A stretch of 64,000 bases of DNA, from NCBI GenBank assembly GCA_017439665.1, contig JAFSIS010000062.1, positions 43,461 through 107,460 on the forward strand, written 5' to 3'. Positions 25,012-34,000 of this stretch are shown here, piece after piece. This stretch comes from Lachnospiraceae bacterium (GTDB lineage: Bacteria > Bacillota > Clostridia > Lachnospirales > Lachnospiraceae). The stretch's first letter is position 1, and each line of letters begins with the position of its first letter. The notes below the pieces were generated by a model. That model did no database searches, had not been told where the DNA came from, and saw only the letters and a program-made list of their open reading frames with translations. Both the position numbers and the translations under genes were made by a program.

Positions 25012-25306
25012 CAGCAGAGACCAAGAAAAATGCCTGTTTTTTGCCCATATAATTAGCTTGTTGGGCATATAGCAATTTTTTCACACGCTCTGCCCCAAAT
25101 CATCGTCCAGGCGGGGTATTATACTGCTGTTTTTTTGCATTTGCCCAGTTAAGAAAGAAAAGCCCTGGCTTCATCATTTTTTTCCGGCCGGCAGGGTATC
25201 AGAAGAAAATATTTTCCTCTTTGCCCCCAAATAAAATTCCCCCCTGACAGGTCGCTTGACTTTATGTTATGACTCTTGGAAGGAGTTCAAGGAAAGGCTG
25301 CTTCGA
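25012..25306. other. AT-rich non-coding stretch with repeated TTGCCC motifs
   Basis: Between two convergent genes, TGCCC-type motifs recur at about 25041, 25091, 25141 and 25221, some facing a GGGCA/GGGG partner (TTGCCCA...TTGGGCA at 25041/25061; TGCCCC...GCGGGG at 25091/25111). They are set in A/T-rich DNA with several T-runs. There is no ORF. The layout recalls the AGGATAA arrays at 39.8 and 56.05 kb but I see no clear sequence homology. Confidence 0.5.
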
Positions 25307-26695
25307 TCAGCTTTTCCTCAGGGCAAACTCCCCGAACCGGTCGATGACGGCTGCCGGTCCCCGGACTGTAAGCAGGGTGCCGTCAGGTGTATATTCAGTG
25401 GCAAGCACCCGGGCTTCCCGGGTCAGATAAGATACGATATGGCCCTGAGAGAAGGGAAGGAGAAGAGTGACCTCCTTATCTCCTTCGCTCAGGGCTTTTT
25501 CGATGGCATTTAAAAGGAGGTCGATCCCTTCCCCGGTTCTGGCAGAAAGGTAGAGCTTGTCTCCAATCTGCCGGGAAAAGGAAGAGCCTTGATTATCCTG
25601 CGCCTGTCGGGGAAAGGAGGAGCCGGGTTGATCCGGGGCCTGTCCGGGACAGGGGAGGGGGTCATAAAACTCCTGAGAGCCATAAGCGACATCTGCCGTC
25701 TTATCCACCTTATTAAATACGTACAGAACCGGGATGTGGGAGGCGGAAAGCTCCTGCAAAGTCTCCCGGGTGACCCGAAGATGCTCATCCATATCCGGAT
25801 CGCTGTAGTCCACCACATGGAGGAGAAGGTCGGCTTCCTTTACCTCCTGCAAAGTAGAGCGAAAGGCCTTGATCAGCTGATGGGGCAGCTTGTCGATAAA
25901 GCCTACGGTATCTGAAAGTAAAAAAGGCTTCTTTCCGGGTGGTGCAATCTGACGCACCTTGGTTTCCAGAGTGGCAAAGAGCATATCTTTTTCCAGAACC
26001 AGCTTAGACTCATCCTGGGAAAAACGGGAGACCAGCTGATTTAATATGGTGGATTTACCGGCATTGGTATAGCCCACAAGGGCCACCTGGGAAAGGGCAG
26101 AAAGATTGCGCTTTTTACGCATGGTTGCCTTACTTAGTTCCATGGCATTCAGCTGAAACTTTAATTCGCTGATATGCTTTTCAATGCGCCGTCTGTCCAG
26201 CTCCAGCTTCTTTTCTCCGGCTCCTTTGTTACTTAGGGAACCACTGGCTCCACCCTGGCGGCTTAAGTTATCCCGAAGCCCCACCAGACGGGGAAGCATG
26301 TATTGGTATTTGGCCAGTTCCACCTGCATCCTGGCTTCTCCGGTTTTGGCCCTTTCTTCAAAAATACGAAGGATCAGTGAGGTACGATCCAGAATCAGGG
26401 CATCCAGCTCTTTACTCAGATTTCGTACCTGAACAGGAGAGAGGGCATTGTCAAAGATTACCGTATCCGCTTCATACATCACAAGGCTCTCCTTCACCTC
26501 CTCCAATTTACCGCTTCCGATATAAAGGGCGGCATTGGGAGAGGAGAGGTTCTGACTGTGGATGCAGACGACTTCCATGTGGCAGGCACGTGCCAGCTCC
26601 TTCAATTCTTTAAGGCAATGTTCAAAGCCGGGATCATTGTTCAGATTTACACCGACCAGTATGGCCCGTGCCTGTTTTTCTTCATTTACGATCAA
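25307..26695 (-). CDS. hflX: Ribosome-associated GTPase HflX
   Basis: This 462-residue HflX has the N-terminal nucleotide-binding-like domain (ELARACHMEVVCI ... PNAALYIGSGKLEEV), the glycine-rich linker LSRQGGASGSLSNKGAGEKK, then a G domain with GYTNAGKST, DTVGFIDKLPHQ and FNKVD. HflX rescues or splits stalled 70S ribosomes under stress. Between the NKVD motif and the LYLSARTGEG motif it carries a ~35-residue insert made of a 12-residue tandem repeat (DQPGSSFPRQAQ; DNQGSSFSRQ). The start is TTG at 26695 with GGAGG nine bases before it; no ATG fits. It lies 52 bases after the vanZ-like gene on the same strand. Confidence 0.94.
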   Translation of the reverse strand: MIVNEEKQARAILVGVNLNNDPGFEHCLKELKELARACHMEVVCIHSQNLSSPNAALYIGSGKLEEVKESLVMYEADTVIFDNALSPVQVRNLSKELDALILDRTSLILRIFEERAKTGEARMQVELAKYQYMLPRLVGLRDNLSRQGGASGSLSNKGAGEKKLELDRRRIEKHISELKFQLNAMELSKATMRKKRNLSALSQVALVGYTNAGKSTILNQLVSRFSQDESKLVLEKDMLFATLETKVRQIAPPGKKPFLLSDTVGFIDKLPHQLIKAFRSTLQEVKEADLLLHVVDYSDPDMDEHLRVTRETLQELSASHIPVLYVFNKVDKTADVAYGSQEFYDPLPCPGQAPDQPGSSFPRQAQDNQGSSFSRQIGDKLYLSARTGEGIDLLLNAIEKALSEGDKEVTLLLPFSQGHIVSYLTREARVLATEYTPDGTLLTVRGPAAVIDRFGEFALRKS

Positions 26696-26747
26696 GGGAT
26701 GGCTCCTCCATTATATATTGATATTGCTGTCATTTTTGATGTGTCTG

Positions 26748-27347
26748 TCACTCCCGGTCAGCAACCGGAGTATCCGGGCTGCTCTGCCTTGCTTCATAAA
26801 CCTTCTTTTTCTGTCTCCATTTTTCCAAAGACAAGGGTTTAAAAACGGTTTTGCGGCCAATATAGCAGATCAGCTGGGCGACCACCAGTCCCAGAACGAT
26901 GCCGATGCTGTCGATACCTACATCTCTTACGGAGGGGCCCCGCCCTGCAACGAAGGACTGGTGATACTCATCCAGAAAGGCAAACAGTACGCAGAAAACG
27001 CCACCTGTGAGAAAAAGGAAGAATCCCCGTATACGATAAACGTACAGGGGAAAGGCTACAGTAATGGCCAGAGCAAAATACACCCCCACGTGGGCCAGCT
27101 TGCGCACGAGAGGATGGATCTCAAAAATCAGTATGTTCAGAATGTCATTGGAATATCCCTTATCCAGTATCCGGTTATAGGCCAGAACGATGGCTTTACT
27201 GGTCTCATAACTTAAAGTCCCTGACACTTCTCCGGTCTGTGCTGAGAAGGAGTAGATCACATACATCATCATCAGTGCCGGAAGGAAGGACAGGGGCTTT
27301 AACAGATACCGCAGGGTCTTTTTAAAAAACAATGCGGAAAACTTCAT
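26748..27347 (-). CDS. VanZ-like membrane protein
   Basis: This 199-residue protein has four predicted membrane helices and the VanZ family core: FSAQTGEVSG after the first helix, RKLAHVGVYFALA in the second and DEYHQSFVAGRGPSVRDVGI followed by DSIGIVLG in the last. VanZ lowers teicoplanin susceptibility. Most free-standing homologues have no defined role. It has a charged C-terminal tail. The ribosome site is weak (ACGAG). It is likely co-transcribed with hflX downstream. Confidence 0.88.
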   Translation of the reverse strand: MKFSALFFKKTLRYLLKPLSFLPALMMMYVIYSFSAQTGEVSGTLSYETSKAIVLAYNRILDKGYSNDILNILIFEIHPLVRKLAHVGVYFALAITVAFPLYVYRIRGFFLFLTGGVFCVLFAFLDEYHQSFVAGRGPSVRDVGIDSIGIVLGLVVAQLICYIGRKTVFKPLSLEKWRQKKKVYEARQSSPDTPVADRE

Positions 27348-27360
27348 CTCGTTTTTACAG

Positions 27361-27389
27361 AATTCAGGACTTTGGAACTTGTCCTGAAG
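27361..27389. repeat. Short remnant of the R2 hairpin repeat
   Basis: AATTCAGGAC (27361-27370) and CTTGTCCTGAA (27378-27388) reproduce just the two outer ends of repeat R2 with the interior missing. The copy lies between two minus-strand genes. Confidence 0.55.
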
Positions 27390-27416
27390 CCTTACCTTTC
27401 TGATTATATCAAAAGT

Positions 27417-29726
27417 TTATTTGTCGATCAGGCGGATCTGCTTCTCAATAGGTTCGGGAATGGCTTTGCCCTGGACAGTATATTTTTGTACCACCTTGCT
27501 AAGATGATGCAGACGCTGTTTTTTCTTGAGGGTGTATTTCTGCAGAGCTTCGGTAAAGGCACCATTGGTCATCAGGTTTTCACAGATGCCTGCCGTAAAC
27601 GGACAGTAGGTGGAGAAAATCTGTCTCGCAACCTTATTCAGTTTGACCGTACCCTTTGCTTCCGATAATACCCAGTTTCGGTAATCGGCTATGAACATAT
27701 TCTTATAGCTGTTACGGGCCCTTGCCAGAGACTGTTTAACCTTTTCCTTGGCGTCCTGGGACAGCTCCTTATTTTTGGCATAAAACATGACATAGTCATA
27801 GTAGTCACTGGTAAGAGAGTGTTCAGTAACATCATTCCAACGCATACCCTGCACACGGCGGCAGAGCTCCCAGCGAAAGTCACCGATCATCCCCACCAGA
27901 GTTTTTTCCAGACTTTCCATGTGGAAGGCGGAAACCATCATACGTCCGGGTGTGGAGCGCTGCATGCCTTCGATCTCCTGCCAGCAGATACCGGCACAGC
28001 CCACGTTGGGCATAAGGATAAAGTCGGGCTTAACATCCACATCGATAGTCTCTTTCATGCCCACCTTTTCGTCCGTAAAGAGGAAGGACCGGTAGAAGGC
28101 AGAAAAATCTACTGCCAGAATTTTGTCCAGGGCCTCATGTAAGCGATAGGGGGTAGTCAGAGAGGATTCCAGGCTCTTTACTACATTACCTTCAATAAAA
28201 ACGGGACAGAAGGTCTTGAAATGGCCATGGGTAACCTTGTTTACCACGGGGAACATATTTTCCAGCTCGTACATGACCTTACCCAGATTGTCATCCTGCA
28301 TAGCCTGGGCGGTCTGGGCATCAACCTTGCCCTGTGCCCGCAGGGTTTGGATATAGGCGATATAGTCCTGAGACAATTCATTACGGCTGGGGTGTTTTTC
28401 TCCACGGGAGATGGCGGTGATCCATTCGTAGAGGGTATATACCCCGTTTGCCGGATCGCCCTGGTAGTTTTTGGCGATGGAGTACAGGTAGGCAGCATTG
28501 TTGATGCCGGCCAGCTCTGCATCCACATAACCAAAGTTTAAGAACATCATGACCACCAGCGGAGGGGTGGGATCATGGAGAGCGATCTGGAAGGTTTCCG
28601 TATAAATAATATTGAAGAGACGGGTCAGCTGTTTGCGGATATATTCTGCATCCCGGTCAAGGGAGTTCTTATCCGGAAGCTCCCGGTACTGTTCAATATA
28701 CTTTCTGAATTCATTGCATGCAGCATGGGTGGAATCCGCATATTCCAGAATGATATCCAGGGAATGGGCAAGCTTTTCCTGAATTTCACCCAGGGATTCC
28801 TCAGAAGTAGTCTCATAGGAATGATCCCGTTTCAGATTCCTCTGGTATTCCTGGATACGGCTGGCAGCCAGACTTCTGTCGATGGCCGGATGAGACTGGA
28901 TAATGGCCAGCATTTTCTTCAGACGGTCTTCCAGGATAGGAGTTTCTTTATTGGCACTTTTTGCCCTGAAATTCAGATCCGTATACAGATCGAACAGATC
29001 CAGATAGTTGTCATTTAACAGGACATGGGAAATTTCATCCAGATACTCCTGAATCTCCTGGCAGCAGTACATCGTCTGGTGGATATCCCTTGCAGAGCGC
29101 ACCAGAGTGCCAATGATCACGGAAGGTGAAGCCAGCATGGGGTTCTTCGCCAGAATAGGCGCTTTCAAACTCTGGTAATATTCCTCCATCCAGAAATCCG
29201 GAGGCTCATGGGTGGGAGAAAAGGGAATGAGTTTATCCTTGCCAGGAAGATTTTTCAGGGGGAGCTTGTACAGCTGACAGAGCTTCTGATAGTTGTCGGA
29301 AGCGGTATTAATATAGTTGTACAGCTTTTCCTGCTGCTCAGACAGCTGATAATAACAGGTGAGAACTTTAGAGATGTTCTGCACCATGGACATCAGAAGA
29401 AACTGGCCCAAATCCTTCTGCGCACTGAGAAGGGCAGGAAGCTCCTTGAGATCCGTCAAAGAATACGGGATCACATGGGTGTCCTCCAGGGCAGTGTAGG
29501 TGAAGGAGTATTCCGTAAAACCGAACTCAAAAATACCGATAATATCCCCCTTTTTCATCAAAAATGGTCTGGAGGCAGGAGTGGAATCGTAAACTGCCGA
29601 AACACTGCCTTCTGCGATGACGAAGAAGGAGGCAAAGGGCTCGCCGGCCTGGATGATTGTCTGGTTTTTTGTGTACTTGTTCAAAGGATGATCCTCCTCT
29701 CTTTTTCGAAAGTATTGATAATTCAC
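27417..29726 (-). CDS. 769-residue protein with N-terminal cyclic-nucleotide-binding-like domain
   Basis: Residues ~1-125 have the Crp/Fnr effector-domain pattern (YTKNQTIIQAGEPFASFFVIAE followed by GSVSAVY; KKGDIIGIFEFGF; TYTALEDTHVIPYSL), but no helix-turn-helix follows. The remaining ~640 residues are mostly helical with conserved-looking blocks such as DFILMPNVGCAGICWQEIEG, GMIGDFRWELCRR and STYCPFTAGICENL. They match no family I can name. The canonical cAMP-binding GE...RxA cassette is absent, so the ligand may differ or be lost. It is cytoplasmic, with no signal peptide. AGGAGGATC lies before the coding start region; the exact start is fair. It may be a large signal-responsive scaffold or enzyme, and the function is unknown. 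Confidence 0.82.
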   Translation of the reverse strand: MNYQYFRKREEDHPLNKYTKNQTIIQAGEPFASFFVIAEGSVSAVYDSTPASRPFLMKKGDIIGIFEFGFTEYSFTYTALEDTHVIPYSLTDLKELPALLSAQKDLGQFLLMSMVQNISKVLTCYYQLSEQQEKLYNYINTASDNYQKLCQLYKLPLKNLPGKDKLIPFSPTHEPPDFWMEEYYQSLKAPILAKNPMLASPSVIIGTLVRSARDIHQTMYCCQEIQEYLDEISHVLLNDNYLDLFDLYTDLNFRAKSANKETPILEDRLKKMLAIIQSHPAIDRSLAASRIQEYQRNLKRDHSYETTSEESLGEIQEKLAHSLDIILEYADSTHAACNEFRKYIEQYRELPDKNSLDRDAEYIRKQLTRLFNIIYTETFQIALHDPTPPLVVMMFLNFGYVDAELAGINNAAYLYSIAKNYQGDPANGVYTLYEWITAISRGEKHPSRNELSQDYIAYIQTLRAQGKVDAQTAQAMQDDNLGKVMYELENMFPVVNKVTHGHFKTFCPVFIEGNVVKSLESSLTTPYRLHEALDKILAVDFSAFYRSFLFTDEKVGMKETIDVDVKPDFILMPNVGCAGICWQEIEGMQRSTPGRMMVSAFHMESLEKTLVGMIGDFRWELCRRVQGMRWNDVTEHSLTSDYYDYVMFYAKNKELSQDAKEKVKQSLARARNSYKNMFIADYRNWVLSEAKGTVKLNKVARQIFSTYCPFTAGICENLMTNGAFTEALQKYTLKKKQRLHHLSKVVQKYTVQGKAIPEPIEKQIRLIDK

Positions 29727-29857
29727 TATTGTTTATATCATATCACAAATTCTCTATAGTGGGTAAACATTTTTTATTTTTTTCGGGCTGCAGTCTGTAC
29801 TTTTCGGGTTTTTTATGATACTTTTAAAACAGTATGAAAAAGGAAGGATGGAGAAGA

Positions 29858-30328
29858 ATGAGAACAGATCAGTTGAGCAACGAAGAAATTATCGACCATT
29901 TCAGACAGGATGCCAATAAACTGTTTCGCTATCTTCCCTGGCTGAAGACCAAAAGCGGCCAATCCACCTATGATACCTACAAAGATCAGGGCATTGCCCA
30001 GAATTCTATTGCTTTTCCGGTTTATGATTCAACCCTGCTTGCCTTCGTCAAGGAAGCCTCAGCAACCTGTTTTATGGATCGCAATCATGTCTATGTTTAC
30101 TCCAGAAACCGTTTAAAAAACCATCGTGATGAACTGCATCTGATTCAGACGGCTACTATCCGTGATATGGATCAGCTGGCAGGCATACTTTCCCATTACA
30201 TCATGGGCGGAAGGACCAAGGCTCTTTTATGGAGCGAAGGAGTGACAAACGGAGTGTATCTGGCTCTTTTATCCAAAATAAAAGAGATTTTTGATTTTTG
30301 GGAAAGGGACAGGCTGGCAGGAAGATAA
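29858..30328 (+). CDS. Small soluble protein, DUF6508-like
   Basis: This 156-residue protein begins MRTDQLSNEEIIDHFRQDAN and continues with FRYLPWLKTKSGQ, FPVYDSTLLAFVKEA and YIMGGRTKALLWSEGVTNGV, a pattern I recall as DUF6508. There is no membrane segment or catalytic motif. GGAGAAGA lies directly before ATG 29858. An ATG at 29834 would place that site within the coding region. It is followed after 13 bases by a TetR-type regulator and probably shares its transcript. Confidence 0.78.
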   Translation: MRTDQLSNEEIIDHFRQDANKLFRYLPWLKTKSGQSTYDTYKDQGIAQNSIAFPVYDSTLLAFVKEASATCFMDRNHVYVYSRNRLKNHRDELHLIQTATIRDMDQLAGILSHYIMGGRTKALLWSEGVTNGVYLALLSKIKEIFDFWERDRLAGR

Positions 30329-30341
30329 GGAGATTGGATCA

Positions 30342-30932
30342 ATGGGAGAAAAATCGGAACAAAAGCGAAGCTATATCTTAAAGCAGGCCAGAACCGTATT
30401 TGCCGAGAAGGGATTTAAGGCGGTTACCATGAAGGATATCGTAGATGTCTGTGATATCAGCCGGGGGGGCCTGTATCTGTATTTTAAGAGTCCGGAGGAA
30501 ATTTTCCGGGAGATCCTTCTGTCCGATCAGGATGGTGAGGAAGGGGAGCTGCCCGGAGGAATTACCAGAGATACTCCCATGGCAGATCTGCTGATGCTGT
30601 TTTTGAAGGAACAGAAGAAGGAGATTCTCAGAAAAAAAGACGATATCGCTGTGGCTGCCTATGAGTTTTTCTTTGCGGACAGGGCAGAAAAGAAGCAGGA
30701 GGATTATGCCCGCAGCCAGTTTGATAAGGCGGTAAAGGTGCTGGCTGGGATACTGGAGGAGGGGGCCTTAAGAGGCGAGTTTTATTGCCCTGATGCCAGG
30801 GCGGCGGCTACCGGGATCATGTATTCTGTTGAAGGAATGAAGATCTGTGCCCGTACCATGGGTTTAAGTGAGAATAAGGTAGACAGACAGCTGCTTTATA
30901 TTGTTGAAGGCCTGGTTCTGGAAGATAGTTGA
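30342..30932 (+). CDS. TetR/AcrR-family transcriptional regulator
   Basis: This 196-residue protein has an N-terminal TetR DNA-binding domain: YILKQARTVFAEKGFKAVTM then KDIVDVCDISRGGLYLYFKS (HTH about residues 28-50). The C-terminal ligand-binding helical domain is divergent, as usual. It is probably a repressor that senses a small molecule. The target may be its own operon or the purL side. AAGGAG precedes ATG 30342. An earlier in-frame ATG at 30291 overlaps the preceding gene and lacks a site. Confidence 0.92.
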   Translation: MGEKSEQKRSYILKQARTVFAEKGFKAVTMKDIVDVCDISRGGLYLYFKSPEEIFREILLSDQDGEEGELPGGITRDTPMADLLMLFLKEQKKEILRKKDDIAVAAYEFFFADRAEKKQEDYARSQFDKAVKVLAGILEEGALRGEFYCPDARAAATGIMYSVEGMKICARTMGLSENKVDRQLLYIVEGLVLEDS

Positions 30933-31023
30933 AAGGACTTTGTTTTTCAGACCGGAATTTGTACTGTACGAAGGTTTCTGTGATGGCAAAGCCGTGAAAG
31001 CGGCAGAATGAGAGGAAAATAAC

Positions 31024-34000
31024 ATGAGTAACGTGAAGCGGATTTACGTGGAGAAAAAGGAAGAATTTGCGGTTAAGGCAAGGGAATTAAAGGGGGAGAT
31101 CGCCGGATATCTGGGACTTACCGGGGTGACCGGAGTGAGAGAATTCATCCGCTATGATGTGGAGAATATCTCTGAAGATATATTCGAAGCTGCCTGCCGG
31201 GGAATTTTTGCTGAACCTCCGGTTGATATTTTGTATAGGGAAACTCTGGATCTGCCTGAAGGAAGCAGAAGCTTCGGTGTGGAATATCTGCCCGGCCAGT
31301 TTGATCAGAGAGCAGATTCTGCCCTGCAGTGTATCCAGTTTTTAAAAGAAGATGAAGAACCGGTAATCAAAACCGCAGTTACCTATGTGATCGAGGGAGA
31401 GATCACGGAGGAAGAATTTGCCCGGATAAAGGCCTACTGCATCAATCCGGTAGATTCCAGAGAAACGGATATGGAAAAGCCGGATACCCTGATCACCCAC
31501 TATGATGAACCCGCAGATGTAGCCCTTCTGGAAGGCTTTAGGGCCATGGATGAGGAGGAGTTTAAGGCCCTCTATGATTCCCTGGGACTGGCTATGACAT
31601 TCCGGGACTTTCTGCATATCCGTAAATATTTTGAAGAGGAGGAAAAACGGAATCCTTCCATGACAGAGATCCGTGTACTGGATACCTATTGGTCTGACCA
31701 CTGCCGTCATACCACCTTCTCCACAGAACTGAAAACTATTGAATTTGAGGACGGTTATTTCCGTACACCCATGGAAACCACCTACCAGAGCTATCTGGAT
31801 ACCAGAGAGGAAATCTTTGCCGGCAGGGAGGATAAGTTTATCTGCCTGATGGATCTGGCCCTGATGGCTATGCGTAAGCTGAAGAAGGAAGGGAAGCTTC
31901 AGGATCTGGAGGAGTCGGAGGAGATCAATGCCTGCTCCATCGTGGTTCCTGTGGAGATGGATTACGGAAATGGGCCGGTAAAAGAAGAATGGCTGGTTTT
32001 CTTTAAAAATGAAACCCATAACCATCCTACGGAGATCGAACCCTTCGGTGGAGCTGCTACCTGTCTGGGAGGCTGTATCCGTGATCCCCTTTCCGGAAGG
32101 GGCTATGTTTATCAGGCAATGCGTGTTACAGGAGCAGCCGATCCCACGGTGCCTGTAGCCGATACCTTAAAAGGAAAATTATCTCAGAAGAAACTGGTCA
32201 GGGGAGCGGCCAGCGGCTATTCCTCTTACGGAAACCAGATCGGTCTGGCTACCGGCTATGTGAAGGAAATCTACCATCCCGATTATGTGGCAAAACGGAT
32301 GGAGATCGGGGCAGTTATGGGGGCAGCACCCCGTAAGAATGTGATCAGGGAAACCTCCGATCCGGAGGATGTGATCATCCTCCTGGGAGGACGTACCGGC
32401 CGTGACGGTTGCGGCGGGGCAACCGGCTCCTCCAAGGTACATACGGAAACCAGTATTGAGACCTGCGGAGCAGAGGTGCAGAAGGGAAATGCACCTACAG
32501 AACGAAAGATCCAGCGTCTTTTCCGCAGAGAAGAGGTCAGCCGCCTGATCAAAAAATGCAACGATTTTGGTGCAGGCGGAGTATCCGTGGCTATCGGTGA
32601 ACTGGCCCCTGGTCTGATGGTAGATCTGGACAAGGTGCCCAAAAAATATGCCGGTCTGGACGGAACGGAGCTGGCCATTTCCGAGTCTCAGGAGCGTATG
32701 GCCGTGGTCATCGATCCTGCCAATGTGGAAGCGTTTTTAGGCTATGCGGCAGAAGAAAATCTGGAAGCCGTACCTGTGGCAGTGGTGACAAAAGAACCCC
32801 GGCTGGTATTGAAGTGGAGAGGGAAGGAGATCGTCAACATTTCCCGGGCATTTCTGGACACCAACGGTGCCCATCAGGAAACCTCGGTAAAGGTAGAGAT
32901 CCCTTCGGAAAAATATAATTATCTGGACAGGATCGTTTTAAAAGAAGTGGAAGAGAGTGTAGCAGCCGGTGAGATAAAAGCAGCATGGCTGAAGACTCTG
33001 GCAGACTTAAATGTATGTTCACAAAAAGGGCTGGTGGAAATGTTTGACGCATCTATCGGTGCAGGCAGTGTATTCATGCCCTATGGTGGAAAGTACCAGC
33101 TTACAGAGACACAGACCATGGTTGCCAGGCTCCCTGTACTGCAGGGAAAGACGGATGTGGTAACCATGATGAGCTATGGTTTTGATCCCTGCTTATCCAG
33201 CTGGAGCCCTTATCACGGAGCAATTTATGCCATTACGGAATCCATGGCCAAAATCGTGGCCAGCGGTGGCGATTATACAAAGATCCGTTTTACCTTCCAG
33301 GAATACTTCCGCAGAATGTGGGATGAGCCCAGCCGTTGGAGCCAGCCCTTTGCAGCCCTCCTGGGAGCCTTTGATGCCCAGGTAGGCTATGGACTTCCTT
33401 CCATCGGCGGAAAGGACAGTATGTCCGGCTCCTTCAACCAGATCGATGTTCCTCCCACTCTGGTATCCTTTGCTGTAGATGTGGCAAAGGAAGGAGAGGT
33501 GATCACACCTGAACTGAAAAAAGCAGGAAATAAGCTGGTTCGATTTGAATTGGAGAGAGACGATTTTGACGTTCCCGTTTATGCCAAGGTGATGCAGATG
33601 TATGAAGAGATCCATCGCCTGATCCAGGAAAAGGTGATCCTGTCTGCCTATGCCCTGGACAGCAAGGGTATTGCCGCAGCCATCAGCAAGATGGCCTTTG
33701 GCAACAGACTGGGTGTGGAAATTTCCGATGAACTGGATCTGAAGGATCTGTTTGTTAATGGTCTGGGAGATATTGTGGCAGAGGTGGATGCGGATAAGAT
33801 GAATCTTATCGATGCCGAATATGAGCTTATCGGTACCGTAACTGCTGAACCGGTATTTTCCTATGGAGAAGTGGAAATCTCTCTGGAGGAAGCCCTCAAG
33901 GAATGGAGTGAGACCCTGGAATCAGTTTTCCCGACCAGGGCAGAAAAGGGCACAGAAAAGATCAACACGCCGATTTACCGTGCGGACAGTATTTATATCT

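Noticed and set aside
30933..31023. Purine riboswitch before purL
   Set aside because: The 90-base leader has no matching core or terminator stem.
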